A stretch of DNA of 46,976 nucleotides from Gammaproteobacteria bacterium UBA7803 (GCA_002480525.1 DLCH01000009.1:244505-291480); one strand, 5' to 3'. Counted from the first letter of the stretch, positions 8,121-16,328 are shown. Program-made: numbers and translations. The notes: generated by a model from the letters alone, not told the origin.

Positions 8121-8561
8121 ATGCGCGCATCCGTCGTCCGCCTGCTCTGCCTGACCTGCCTGGCGGCCGTCGCCCCGGGCGCGGCGGTGGCCGAGCAGTT
8201 CGAGCGTATCGGCCCCTACGAGGCCCACTACAGCGTGGTGTCCACGACGTTCCTGAAGCCCGCCGTGGCCGCGGACTACGGCATCGTCCGGGCCCGGGAC
8301 CGGGCGCTGGTCAACATCGCGGTGATCGACCCCGCCGCGGGTCCGGTGCCGGCCACCGTCACCGGCACGGTCACCGACCTGCTCGGCACCACCCGCGACC
8401 TGGAATTCCGGGAAGTGCGGGAGGGCGAGGCGATCTACTACCTGGCCACGGCCCGGCACGGCGACGAGGAGACCCTGCGGTTCCGCATCGACGTCGCCAC
8501 GCCGGAGACCGGCCCGCACCAGCTCGCCTTTCAGCAGAAACTCTACTGGAACGCGCCGTGA
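8121..8561 (+). CDS. exported DUF4426 protein
   Basis: A 146-residue protein with an N-terminal signal peptide ending around AAVA-EQFERIG, so mature protein is probably periplasmic. The rest is a small beta-rich domain with the DUF4426 patterns YEAHYSVVSTTFLKP, AADYGI and the C-terminal FQQKLYW. DUF4426 genes are regularly found between metW and rdgB in Gammaproteobacteria, as here, but no function is known. Its last 4 bp overlap rdgB (GTGA). Confidence 0.85.
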   Translation: MRASVVRLLCLTCLAAVAPGAAVAEQFERIGPYEAHYSVVSTTFLKPAVAADYGIVRARDRALVNIAVIDPAAGPVPATVTGTVTDLLGTTRDLEFREVREGEAIYYLATARHGDEETLRFRIDVATPETGPHQLAFQQKLYWNAP

Positions 8562-9145
8562 AGCTGATCCTGGCCAGCGGCAACGCCGGCAAGCTGGCCG
8601 AGCTGCGGCGGCTGCTCGAGCCCCTGGGCATCGACCTGGAGTCCCAGGCGGCGCTCGGCATCGCACCCGCCGCCGAGACCCGGTCGACCTTCGTCGAGAA
8701 CGCCCTGGACAAGGCCCGTCACGCCTCCCGGGAGTCGGGCCTGCCGGCGCTGGCGGACGATTCCGGGCTGGTGGTGCCCATGCTCGGCGGCGCCCCGGGC
8801 ATCCGCTCGGCGCGTTATGCCGGTGACGACGCCGACGACGACGCCAACAACGCCAAGCTGATCGCCGCCCTCGGCGACGCCCGGGAGCCGGCCGCGCACT
8901 TCTACTGCGCCCTGGTGCTGCTGCGCCACCCCGAGGACCCGGCGCCGCTGGTGGCCACCGGCCGCTGGGACGGCCGCATTCTCGGCGAGCCCCGCGGCGA
9001 CGGCGGGTTCGGCTACGACCCGCTCTTCCTGGTGCCCGGGGCGGGCTGCACCGCCGCCGAGCTGCCGGCCGCCGAGAAGAACCGGCTGAGTCATCGCGGC
9101 CAGGCCATGGCGATGCTGCTGGAGAGCCTGCGCGCCGAGGTCTGA
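8558..9145 (+). CDS. rdgB: XTP/dITP diphosphohydrolase (non-canonical purine NTP pyrophosphatase)
   Basis: A 195-residue house-cleaning enzyme that hydrolyses dITP, XTP and related deaminated purine nucleotides to monophosphates, keeping them out of DNA and RNA. Motifs are LASGNAGKLAEL at the N-terminus, the metal-binding ADDSGL, GFGYDPLF and the C-terminal LSHRGQAM that recognises the base. Start is GTG 8558 within the DUF4426 stop codon region, and it abuts hemW with no gap. Translational coupling with both neighbours is likely. Confidence 0.96.
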   Translation: MKLILASGNAGKLAELRRLLEPLGIDLESQAALGIAPAAETRSTFVENALDKARHASRESGLPALADDSGLVVPMLGGAPGIRSARYAGDDADDDANNAKLIAALGDAREPAAHFYCALVLLRHPEDPAPLVATGRWDGRILGEPRGDGGFGYDPLFLVPGAGCTAAELPAAEKNRLSHRGQAMAMLLESLRAEV

Positions 9146-10309
9146 ATGCGCCCCCCGGCCGCCACACCACCGACCGCGCCCGCGATGCCCGACCCCGGGC
9201 TGGGGCTGTACCTGCACTTCCCCTGGTGCGTGCGCAAGTGCCCGTACTGCGACTTCAATTCCCATCCGGTGCGGGGCAGCCTCGACGAGGACGGCTACGT
9301 CGGGGCGCTGCTGCGTGACCTCGGCGACAGCCTCGCCGACGTCCCGCCAGGGACCATCGCCACGGTGTTCTGCGGCGGCGGCACGCCGAGTCTGTTCTCC
9401 GCCGACGCCTTCGCCCGGCTGTTCGAGCACCTTGCGCCCTGGCTGCGCAGCGACGCGGAGATCACCCTGGAGGCCAATCCGGGAACGGTGGAGCACCACG
9501 ACTTCGCCGCCTGCCGCCGGGCCGGCATCAACCGGCTGTCACTGGGCGCCCAGTCCTTCTCCGGGTCCCAGCTCGCCCGGCTGGGCCGCATCCACGCCGC
9601 CGACGACACGGCCCGCGCGGTCGAGCGCGCCCGGGCCGGCGGCTTCGAGGACATCAACCTGGACATCATGTACGCGCTGCCCGAGCAGACCGTCGACGCC
9701 GCCCTGGCCGACCTGGAACGTGCCGTCGCCCTGGCGCCGACGCACCTGAGCTGGTACCAGCTCACCTTGGAGCCCAAGACCGAGTTCGCCCGCCGGCCCC
9801 CGCCGCTGCCCGACGACGACGTCGTCGCCGACATGGAGGAGGCCGGCCGGGACCTGCTCGCCGGCGCGGGTTACCAGCGCTACGAGGTGTCCGCCTACGC
9901 CCGCCCCGGCCGGCGCTGCCGGCACAACCTGAACTACTGGACCTTCGGCGACTATCTCGGCGCCGGGGCCGGCGCCCACGGCAAGCGCACCCGGCGCGGC
10001 CCCGGCGGGGTGCGCATCGAGCGCACCCGCAAGGCCAGCCAGCCCCGGCTCTACCTCGCCGACCCGGCGGCGACCGAGCGCGTCGCTGTCGGCGCCGACG
10101 AGGTCGTGTTCGAGTTCATGATGAACGCGCTGCGCTGCGTGGACGGCGTCGACTGGCCGACGTTCGAGGCGCGAACGGGGCTGCGGCGGGAGGACGTCGG
10201 CGTCTGGTCGGAGCTCGCGGCCGCCGGTCTGGTGCGGGAGGATCGGGTCGCGGCGACGGACGAGGGGCTGCGGTTCCTGGACGGGGTCCTTCAGCGTTTC
10301 CTGCGGTAG
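9146..10309 (+). CDS. hemW: radical SAM heme chaperone HemW
   Basis: A 387-residue radical SAM protein formerly annotated as oxygen-independent coproporphyrinogen oxidase. The cluster motif C-x3-C-x2-C appears as CVRKCPYC, followed by FCGGGTPS, a SAM-binding EANPGT segment and the HemW-type HNLNYWTFGDYLG block near the C-terminal half, which marks heme-chaperone members rather than HemN. The start directly follows the rdgB stop; an ATG at 9185 is an alternative that would remove a 13-residue Pro/Ala-rich leader. The 3' end overlaps the convergent trmB by 19 bp. Confidence 0.94.
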   Translation: MRPPAATPPTAPAMPDPGLGLYLHFPWCVRKCPYCDFNSHPVRGSLDEDGYVGALLRDLGDSLADVPPGTIATVFCGGGTPSLFSADAFARLFEHLAPWLRSDAEITLEANPGTVEHHDFAACRRAGINRLSLGAQSFSGSQLARLGRIHAADDTARAVERARAGGFEDINLDIMYALPEQTVDAALADLERAVALAPTHLSWYQLTLEPKTEFARRPPPLPDDDVVADMEEAGRDLLAGAGYQRYEVSAYARPGRRCRHNLNYWTFGDYLGAGAGAHGKRTRRGPGGVRIERTRKASQPRLYLADPAATERVAVGADEVVFEFMMNALRCVDGVDWPTFEARTGLRREDVGVWSELAAAGLVREDRVAATDEGLRFLDGVLQRFLR

Positions 10310-11031
10310 CGCAGGTCCCACACCCGGTGGCCGAGCCTGAGGCCCCGGGCCTCGAACCGGGTGCGCGGCCGCTCGTTGTCGGCGACGCTGGCATCGTCGT
10401 CGATCCGCGGCGCCCGCTCCCGCAGCAGCGCGGGCTCGGCATCGAGCACCTCGATGATCCACTCGGCGTAGGGTTCCCAGTCCGTGGCGACCCACAGCAG
10501 CCCGTCCGGCGCCAGCCGGTCCGCGACCAGCGCGGCCAGCTCCGGCTGCACCAGGCGCCGCTTGTGGTGCCGCGTCTTGGGCCAGGGGTCCGGGAAGAAG
10601 ATCCGTACCTCGGTCAGCGAGCCGCTGCCCAGCCCGCGGGTGAGCAGGTCCTCCGCCGGGGCCTCCACCAGCCGCAGGTTGCGCAGATCGTGCTGCTCGA
10701 TGCCGAGCAGCGCCGAGCCGATGCCCGGCTGATAGATCTCGGCGCCGATCAGGCGCCAGTCCGGCCGTTCCAACGCCCACTCGATCAGCGCCTGACCCAT
10801 GCCGAAGCCGATCTCCAGGCCCAGGGGCCGGGCGTCGTCGCCGTCCTGGAAAACCGCCGCCGGCTGCGGGCTCAGCGCCTCCAGGGGGACGACGAACCGG
10901 TCGGCGAGCTGCTCCAGCGCCCGGGCCTGACCCCGGGTCATCCGGCCGCGGCGGCGGACGTAGGTCTGGGTGGTCTCGGCGGCGCCGCGTGCCGGTGGCC
11001 GGTCCGCCGCCGGGTCGTGGTGATCGGTCAC
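10291..11031 (-). CDS. trmB: tRNA (guanine-N7-)-methyltransferase TrmB
   Basis: Methylates G46 in the variable loop of tRNA using SAM. The 246-residue protein has LEIGFGMGQALIEWA as motif I, the family signature FFPDPWPKTRHHKRRL, and the C-terminal TRFEARGLRLGHRVWDLRY. About 45 N-terminal residues are basic and variable, as is usual. The start is GTG 11031 with GGAGG upstream. The gene lies 13 bp after the DUF423 gene on the same strand and its last codons overlap the convergent hemW. Confidence 0.95.
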   Translation of the reverse strand: MTDHHDPAADRPPARGAAETTQTYVRRRGRMTRGQARALEQLADRFVVPLEALSPQPAAVFQDGDDARPLGLEIGFGMGQALIEWALERPDWRLIGAEIYQPGIGSALLGIEQHDLRNLRLVEAPAEDLLTRGLGSGSLTEVRIFFPDPWPKTRHHKRRLVQPELAALVADRLAPDGLLWVATDWEPYAEWIIEVLDAEPALLRERAPRIDDDASVADNERPRTRFEARGLRLGHRVWDLRYRRKR

Positions 11032-11044
11032 CCGGAGCCTCCGA

Positions 11045-11443
11045 TCAGGCCGCGCCGCCGCGCAGCGCGGTCCAGGCGAGCAACAGCCAGCCGGCGATGA
11101 ACGCGACGCCGCCGAGCGGCGTCACCGGTCCGAGCCAGCGCGGGCCGCCCAGGGCGAGGGCATAGAGGCTGCCGGAGAACAGCAGGACGCCCAGCGCGAA
11201 CAGCCAGCCCGCACCGTCCAGGGACCCGGGGGCCGGCTGTCCGGACAGGGCGGCGGCTCGCGACCACACGCCGACGGCGAGCAGCGCGAGCGCGTGCACG
11301 AGGTGATAGGTGACGGCGGTCTGCCAGGTATCCAGGCCGTCCGCGCCGAGCCGGGCCTTGAGGCCGTGGGCGCCGAAGGCGCCGAGGCCCACGCCGGCGG
11401 CGCCGAGCAGCCCGGCGAGGGCGAGCAGCGGCGAGGCGTTCAT
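11045..11443 (-). CDS. DUF423 small membrane protein (YgdD-like)
   Basis: A 132-residue protein made almost entirely of about four membrane segments, starting with the family's LGAFGAHGLK motif and containing ALGGPRWLGPVTPLGG in the third to fourth helix. DUF423 proteins are inner-membrane proteins of unknown function. The start is taken as ATG 11443; two GTG codons directly upstream would add two residues. It lies between trmB and rpoH, 33 bp downstream of rpoH, and may be read through from the rpoH transcript. Confidence 0.85.
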   Translation of the reverse strand: MNASPLLALAGLLGAAGVGLGAFGAHGLKARLGADGLDTWQTAVTYHLVHALALLAVGVWSRAAALSGQPAPGSLDGAGWLFALGVLLFSGSLYALALGGPRWLGPVTPLGGVAFIAGWLLLAWTALRGGAA

Positions 11444-11476
11444 CACCACCCGATCAACCCCACGGCAGCAGCCGGC

Positions 11477-12334
11477 TCAGGCCGCGACCGCGGCCTTGAG
11501 CTTCTTCATGGCGTTCTTCTCGATCTGCCGGATGCGCTCCGCCGAAACGTCGTAGCGGGCGGCGAGATCGTGCAGGGTCAGCTTGTCGTCCGCCAGCCAG
11601 CGGTTCTGGATGATGTCGCGGCTGCGCTCGTCGAGCGCCGCGAGCGCCGTGGACAGCCGCTCCGCCGCCGACGAGCGCCAGTCGTCCTCGGCGACCACGT
11701 CCTCGGGGTTGCCCCCTTCCTGCTCCAGGTACTGGGCCGGCGCGAAGTAGCCGCCCTCGCTGTCGTCGTCGTCGTCGAAGCCGTCGAAGGACAGGTCGCT
11801 GGCCGCCATGCGGCCTTCCATGCGCGACACCTCCTCCTCGGAAACGCCGAGCTCGGCGGCCATGGTCCGGGTCTCGTCCTGGGTCAGCCAGGCGAGCCGG
11901 CGCTTGTTGCTGCGCAGATTGAAGAACAGCTTGCGCTGGGCCTTGGTGGTGGCGACCTTGACGATCCGCCAGTTGCGCAGGATGAACTCGTGCATCTCGG
12001 CCTTGATCCAGTGCACGGCGAAGGAGATGAGGCGCACGCCCACCTCGGGGTTGAAGCGCTTCACCGCCTTCATCAGGCCGACGTTGCCCTCCTGGATCAG
12101 GTCACCCTGGGACAGCCCGTAGCCCTGATAGGAGCGGGCCAGGTGCACCACGAACCGCAGGTGCGAGATGACCAGCTGACGCGCGGCGTCGAGGTCGTCG
12201 TGATAGTAGAACCGCTCGGCCAGCGCCTTTTCCTCGTCGGCGCTCAGCACGGGAATGGCGCTCACCGTACGCACGTAGGAATCCAGGTCGCGGCCCGGCG
12301 ACAGGCTGTTCAGCGACAACAGATTCGCGGTCAT
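11477..12334 (-). CDS. rpoH: RNA polymerase sigma-32 factor RpoH
   Basis: The heat-shock sigma factor, 285 residues. Region 1.2-2 runs through RFVVHLARSYQGYGL and QGDLIQEGNVGLMKAVKRF with the -10 recognition segment HWIKAEMHEFILRNWR. The RpoH box QRKLFFNLR sits at residues 133-141 and separates this factor from RpoD and RpoS. Region 4 has the helix-turn-helix LHDLAARYDVSAERIRQIE. GGAGG lies 6 nt before the ATG. A CIRCE operator overlaps the predicted promoter, see separate entries; the 5' leader would then be only about 24 nt, too short for the long thermosensor known from E. coli. Confidence 0.97.
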   Translation of the reverse strand: MTANLLSLNSLSPGRDLDSYVRTVSAIPVLSADEEKALAERFYYHDDLDAARQLVISHLRFVVHLARSYQGYGLSQGDLIQEGNVGLMKAVKRFNPEVGVRLISFAVHWIKAEMHEFILRNWRIVKVATTKAQRKLFFNLRSNKRRLAWLTQDETRTMAAELGVSEEEVSRMEGRMAASDLSFDGFDDDDDSEGGYFAPAQYLEQEGGNPEDVVAEDDWRSSAAERLSTALAALDERSRDIIQNRWLADDKLTLHDLAARYDVSAERIRQIEKNAMKKLKAAVAA

Positions 12335-12364
12335 GTGATACCTCCGGTAACACCTGGGGACAGA

Positions 12365-12394
12365 ATTCTAGCACTCGTGAGGTTTGACTGCTAA
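12365..12394 (-). promoter_or_regulatory. predicted sigma70 promoter of rpoH
   Basis: On the minus strand TTAGCA (12394-12389) and TAGAAT (12370-12365) are 18 bp apart and end about 30 bp before the rpoH ATG. Both hexamers match 4 of 6 or better. The -35 and most of the spacer are built from the CIRCE inverted repeat. Confidence 0.55.
12368..12394. promoter_or_regulatory. CIRCE-like operator (HrcA binding site) over the rpoH promoter
   Basis: The + strand reads CTAGCACTC, nine bases, then GACTGCTAA. The CIRCE consensus is TTAGCACTC-N9-GAGTGCTAA. Sixteen of the 18 arm positions match and the spacer is exactly nine. It covers the interval from the predicted -35 through the start of the -10 of rpoH, the position expected for a repressor site. 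HrcA is the known CIRCE-binding heat-shock repressor; no hrcA gene is in the window. Confidence 0.75.
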
Positions 12395-12446
12395 GACCCC
12401 GGCGGGTTCCCTGGAATCTGCGTCGCGGAACCGGGACAACGCCTTG

Positions 12447-12460
12447 AATTCTATAGAATT
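12447..12460. repeat. perfect 14-bp AT-rich palindrome at the ftsX stop codon
   Basis: AATTCTATAGAATT is a perfect palindrome and the most AT-rich spot nearby. It contains the ftsX TAG stop and sits 113 bp upstream of the rpoH start on the strand shared by both genes. It could be a second regulator site or a -10 (TATAGA on the minus strand), but no matching -35 is seen inside ftsX. Confidence 0.4.
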
Positions 12461-13410
12461 TCCAGGTCGCCCAGGCGCTGCCTGGCGGCCACCAGGGCGC
12501 CGCCGACCCCGAGCAGGGCGGCCAGCAGGAACAGCCCGCCCAGGAAGATGAAGTCGAAGCCGGCGAGCTCCAGCTCCCGGCCATAGCTGCCGAGCAGGTC
12601 CGTGAGCGGCCCCTCGATCACCAGGATGCCGATGCTGATCAGCATGGCCGCCACCAGCCCGCCGCCGAGCCCGTACACCAGCCCGAAGTAGAGGAACGGC
12701 CGGCGGATCTGCGCGTCCGTCGCGCCCACCAGCTTGAGCACCCGCAGCTCTTCCAGGCGCGCCTCGATGGCCAGCCGCACCGAGGTCGCGGTGATCAGCA
12801 CGGCGCCGAGCCCGAACAGGGCCGCGAGCATCGCGCCGAGGCGGGACACCACCCGGGTGATGTCGGTCACCCGCTCGAGCCAGGTCTTCTCCACCACCAC
12901 CTCGGCGACCCCCTCGGCCTCTTCCGCCAGGGCCGCCAGCGCGTCCAGGTCCTCGGGACCGGCGCCGCGCGCCAGGGTGGCCCGCAGCGAGGCGGGCAGC
13001 GGATTGTCGTCCAGCATGTCCAGGGCGTCGGCGAGGTCGGTGTAGCGGCGGAACTCGGCCAGGGCCTCGTCGGCGGACACCACGGTGACGTCGGCCACGG
13101 CGCCATGGCGGGTGAGGGCGTCGGCCAGGGCGTCCGGCGCACCCGACGCCGCGTCCAGCTCGAAGTAGACGGACAGCCCCGGCCGGCCCTCCCAGGCGCC
13201 GGTCATGGCCGCCAGGTTCTGCTGCAGCAGGAACAGGCCGGCCGGCAGGGCCAGGGCGATGCCGACCAGCAGCCACACCAGCAGGCTGGTGCCGAGGCGT
13301 TCCGCCACGAAGTGGCCGGTCTCGCCGACGATGCGCCGATGGTCGCGGCCGAGCGCCAGCAGGCCGGCGCGCTGACGGGGCCAGGGATCGCGGGCGGCCT
13401 TACCGCGCAT
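12451..13410 (-). CDS. ftsX: cell division protein FtsX
   Basis: The membrane subunit of the FtsEX complex, which couples the Z-ring to activation of periplasmic murein hydrolases. The 319-residue protein has a basic cytoplasmic N-terminus, a first membrane segment (about residues 40-62), a large extracytoplasmic domain with YFELDAASGAPDALADAL, and three further membrane segments in the FtsX/MacB-type C-terminal domain around RLEELRVLKLVGATDAQIRRPF. Its ATG lies inside ftsE with an 11-bp overlap. It is followed by rpoH, the conserved ftsY-ftsE-ftsX-rpoH order. Confidence 0.96.
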   Translation of the reverse strand: MRGKAARDPWPRQRAGLLALGRDHRRIVGETGHFVAERLGTSLLVWLLVGIALALPAGLFLLQQNLAAMTGAWEGRPGLSVYFELDAASGAPDALADALTRHGAVADVTVVSADEALAEFRRYTDLADALDMLDDNPLPASLRATLARGAGPEDLDALAALAEEAEGVAEVVVEKTWLERVTDITRVVSRLGAMLAALFGLGAVLITATSVRLAIEARLEELRVLKLVGATDAQIRRPFLYFGLVYGLGGGLVAAMLISIGILVIEGPLTDLLGSYGRELELAGFDFIFLGGLFLLAALLGVGGALVAARQRLGDLEIL

Positions 13411-14143
13411 GGTCAGGCTCCCCGTCGTCGCCGCCGTCCGTGTCCGGCGCCCCGGCCACGGCCGACGCCGCCGCGCCGGGCGTGTCGCTGACGATGCTGC
13501 CCTGGGACAGCTCGATGATGCGCATGCCCATGGATTCGATCAGGTCCCGGTCGTGACTGGCCACCACCACCGTGGTGCCGATCTGATGGAACTGCCGGAA
13601 CAGATCCATGATGTCCCGGGACAGCTCCGGGTCGAGATTGCCGGTGGGCTCGTCGGCCAGCAGGATCTTGGGGCGCGTCACCACCGCCCGGGCGATCCCC
13701 ACCCGCTGCTGTTCGCCGGTGGACAGGTAGCGGGGGAACAGGCCCTCCTTGCTCAGCAGGCCCACCCGGGTCAGCGCCGCCCGCACCCGCCGGGCGATGT
13801 CCCGGGGCTTCAGGCCCACCACCCGCAGCGGCAGCGCCACGTTCTCGAACACGCTGCGGTTGGCCAGCAGGTGGTGATCCTGGAACACGGCGCCGAGGTG
13901 CTGGCGATAGTAGGGGAGGCGCCGGCCGGAAAGCTGGGTGACGTTGACGCCGTTGACGAGAATCTGGCCCCGGGTGGGGCGGTCGAGGCACAGCAGCAGC
14001 TTGAGAAACGTGCTCTTGCCGGCGCCGGAGTGGCCGGTCAGAAAGGTCATGGAGCCGGTGTCGAAGCTGGCCGTGAGCTCCTTCAGGCCTTCCTGGCCGT
14101 TGTCGAAGCGCTTCGTGACCTGGTGAAACTCGATCTGACCCAC
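13400..14143 (-). CDS. ftsE: cell division ATP-binding protein FtsE
   Basis: The ABC ATPase of FtsEX, 247 residues. Walker A is GHSGAGKST, the Q-loop is AVFQDHHLL, the signature is LSTGEQQRVGIARA and Walker B is ILLADEPTGNLD, followed by the switch His in VVASHD. A C-terminal Ala/Asp-rich tail of about 30 residues is beyond the usual ~220-residue length. Start is GTG 14143, 16 bp after the ftsY stop. Confidence 0.96.
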   Translation of the reverse strand: MGQIEFHQVTKRFDNGQEGLKELTASFDTGSMTFLTGHSGAGKSTFLKLLLCLDRPTRGQILVNGVNVTQLSGRRLPYYRQHLGAVFQDHHLLANRSVFENVALPLRVVGLKPRDIARRVRAALTRVGLLSKEGLFPRYLSTGEQQRVGIARAVVTRPKILLADEPTGNLDPELSRDIMDLFRQFHQIGTTVVVASHDRDLIESMGMRIIELSQGSIVSDTPGAAASAVAGAPDTDGGDDGEPDHAR

Positions 14144-14159
14144 GTCGTTCCGGTCGCCC

Positions 14160-15122
14160 TCAGTCCGTGGCCAGCAGCGCGTCGACGAACGCGTCGGGAT
14201 CGAACGGCTTCAGATCCTCCACGCCCTCGCCCACGCCGATGAAGTAGACCGGCTTGGCGATCTGGCGGGCGATGGCGAACAGCACCCCGGCCTTCGCCGT
14301 GCCGTCCAGCTTGGTGATGACCAGCCCGGTCAGGCCGACGGCCGCGTCGAACTCGCGGACCTGGGACAGCGCGTTCTGGCCGACGCCGGCGTCCAGCACC
14401 AGCAGAACCTCGTGAGGCGCCCGCTCGTCCAGCCGGCTCACCACCCGCCGGACCTTCTTCAGCTCCTCCATCAGGTTGCTCTTGGCCTGCAGACGCCCGG
14501 CGGTATCCGCCATCAGCACGTCGACGCCCCGGGACTTCGCCGCCTGCACGGCGTCGTACACCACCGAGGCGCTGTCCGAGCCCTGTTTCTGGGCCACCAC
14601 CGGCACCCCGGCCCGTTCGCCCCACTGCTGGAGCTGCTCCACCGCGGCGGCCCGGAACGTGTCGCCCGCCGCCAGCATCACCGACCGGCCCTCGCCCTTG
14701 AGGCGCTGCGCGAGCTTGCCGATGGTGGTGGTCTTGCCGACGCCGTTGACGCCGACGAAGAACACCACGAACGGCCGCGCGGCCGGATCGATCTCGAAGG
14801 GCCGGACCAGCGGCGCCAGGGCGTCCTTCAGCAGGCCGGCCAGGGCACCGTGCAGGGCCCGGGTGTCGTTCAGCTCCCGGCGCTTCACCCGCTGGGCCAG
14901 CTCGGCCATGATCTCCCGGGTGGTGTCGGTGCCGACGTCGGTGAGCAGCAGGGCCGTCTCCAGCTCCTCCATCACCGATTCGTCGATTTCCTTCTCGCCC
15001 AGCAGCAGGTTGCCGACGCCCTCGGCGAGCTGCCCCCGGGTCTTCGACAGGCCGCTCTTCAGCCGCTGCCAGAATCCGCCCTTGCGTTGTTCCGTGTCGT
15101 TGTCGCTCAACTTCTCGATCAC
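14160..15122 (-). CDS. ftsY: signal recognition particle receptor FtsY
   Basis: SRP receptor GTPase that delivers ribosome-nascent chain complexes to the inner membrane. From GTG 15122 the protein has 320 residues: a very short N-terminal A segment, the helical N domain, and the NG GTPase domain with G1 GVNGVGKTTTIGKLA, the DTFRAAAVEQL segment, G3 DTAGR and G4 TKLDGTAKAG. The open frame continues upstream across the divergent rsmD start, so the long acidic A domain of E. coli FtsY is absent here. The start lacks a strong ribosome binding site and could be the TTG nine bases in. Confidence 0.94.
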   Translation of the reverse strand: MIEKLSDNDTEQRKGGFWQRLKSGLSKTRGQLAEGVGNLLLGEKEIDESVMEELETALLLTDVGTDTTREIMAELAQRVKRRELNDTRALHGALAGLLKDALAPLVRPFEIDPAARPFVVFFVGVNGVGKTTTIGKLAQRLKGEGRSVMLAAGDTFRAAAVEQLQQWGERAGVPVVAQKQGSDSASVVYDAVQAAKSRGVDVLMADTAGRLQAKSNLMEELKKVRRVVSRLDERAPHEVLLVLDAGVGQNALSQVREFDAAVGLTGLVITKLDGTAKAGVLFAIARQIAKPVYFIGVGEGVEDLKPFDPDAFVDALLATD

Positions 15123-15192
15123 TGCCGGTCTTGAGTCCGCCGACCGGTACGGCCCGGAACCGTCCGGGGCGGCGGCGGGGTAAACTGGCGCG

Positions 15193-15744
15193 ATGGCCAG
15201 CAACGAGGTGCGCATTATCGGTGGTAACTGGAGAGGGCGAAAGCTCGTCTTCCCGGACCGGCCCGATCTGCGCCCCACCCTGGGACGGGTGCGCGAGACC
15301 CTGTTCAACTGGCTGCGTGCCGACGTCCCCGGCGCCCGCTGCCTGGACCTGTTCGCCGGCAGCGGCGCGCTGGGCTTCGAGGCGCTGTCCCGCGGGGCCC
15401 GGGAGGTAACCTTCGTCGAGCGGGACCGGCGCGCGGCGGCGGCGCTCACGGCCAACGCCGAGCGCCTGGAAGCCGGTGAGCGGGCCCGCATCCTGTGCGA
15501 CCGGGCCGAACGGGTGCTGCGCCGCTGCGCCGAGCCCTGGGACGTGATCTTCGTCGATCCGCCGTTCCGCGACGCCGATCTCGCCGCCGTTCTCGATGCC
15601 GTCGCCGTCGCCGACGCCCTGGCCGGAGAGGGCCTGATCTATGTCGAGGCGCCCCGCCGGGCCGTCCTCGACCTCGGCGCCTGGCGGGTGGTCCGCGAGG
15701 GCCACGCCGGCGACACCCGTTTCGGGCTCCTTGCCACCCCCTGA
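15193..15744 (+). CDS. rsmD: 16S rRNA (guanine966-N2)-methyltransferase RsmD
   Basis: A 183-residue SAM-dependent methyltransferase modifying G966 of 16S rRNA in the 30S subunit. The N-terminal RIIGGNWRGRKL block, SAM motif LDLFAGSGALGFEALSRGA and catalytic motif VDPPF are all present. It is divergent from ftsY across 70 bp, as in most Gammaproteobacteria, with TAAACT at 15181-15186 as a possible -10. coaD follows after 44 bp on the same strand. Confidence 0.95.
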   Translation: MASNEVRIIGGNWRGRKLVFPDRPDLRPTLGRVRETLFNWLRADVPGARCLDLFAGSGALGFEALSRGAREVTFVERDRRAAAALTANAERLEAGERARILCDRAERVLRRCAEPWDVIFVDPPFRDADLAAVLDAVAVADALAGEGLIYVEAPRRAVLDLGAWRVVREGHAGDTRFGLLATP

Positions 15745-15788
15745 CGGGGCCGATACCATCCCGCGCTTTCCTCCGGGGGGAGTCGCTG

Positions 15789-16262
15789 ATGCGCGTCGTC
15801 GTCTATCCAGGGTCGTTCAATCCCATCACGCGGGGTCACATGGACCTCGTCAAACGGGCGTTGAACCTGTTCGACCACGTCATCGTGGCCATCGGCACCT
15901 CGGCCCAGAAGGACCCCAAGGTGGATCTGAAGGACCGCATCGACCTGTGCCGCGAGGCCCTCGACGACTTCGGCGACCGGGTCTCGGTGGAGGGGTTCAA
16001 CACGCTGCTGGTGGACTACGTGCGCAGCAAGGGCTCCCACTACATCCTGCGGGGGCTGCGGACCGTGACGGACTTCGACTACGAGTTCCAGATGGCGGAG
16101 ATGAACCAGTCCCTCGATCCCAGCATCGAGTACGTGTTCCTGCCCACCTCGAAGGAATGCTCCTTCATCTCGTCCACGCTGGTGCGGGAAATCGCCGCCC
16201 TCGGGGGCGACATCTCCCAGTTCGTGCATCCCGCGGTGGTGAAGGCTTACGCCAGGCCCTGA
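15789..16262 (+). CDS. coaD: phosphopantetheine adenylyltransferase CoaD
   Basis: Transfers AMP to 4'-phosphopantetheine, the fourth step of coenzyme A synthesis, whose middle steps are encoded by coaBC in this window. The 157-residue protein has the nucleotidyltransferase motif YPGSFNPITRGH at the N-terminus and ISSTLVRE near the C-terminus. The ATG at 15789 follows a G-rich ribosome binding site; the much longer open frame upstream lies inside rsmD and is a shadow. Confidence 0.96.
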   Translation: MRVVVYPGSFNPITRGHMDLVKRALNLFDHVIVAIGTSAQKDPKVDLKDRIDLCREALDDFGDRVSVEGFNTLLVDYVRSKGSHYILRGLRTVTDFDYEFQMAEMNQSLDPSIEYVFLPTSKECSFISSTLVREIAALGGDISQFVHPAVVKAYARP

Positions 16263-16287
16263 AGCGGCGAACGCCGGGCCCGGCAGG

Positions 16288-16313
16288 CGGCATCGGGCGG
16301 GCGCCCGACGCCG
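16288..16313. terminator. terminator-like hairpin between convergent coaD and the small exported protein gene
   Basis: Arms 16288-16298 and 16303-16313 pair over 11 bp with one G-U (or A-C on the other strand) position around a four-base GGGC loop. It lies 25 bp after coaD and 15 bp beyond the convergent gene. No T-tract follows on either strand, so intrinsic termination is not assured. Confidence 0.4.
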
Positions 16314-16328
16314 GTCAGACGGCTGGGA

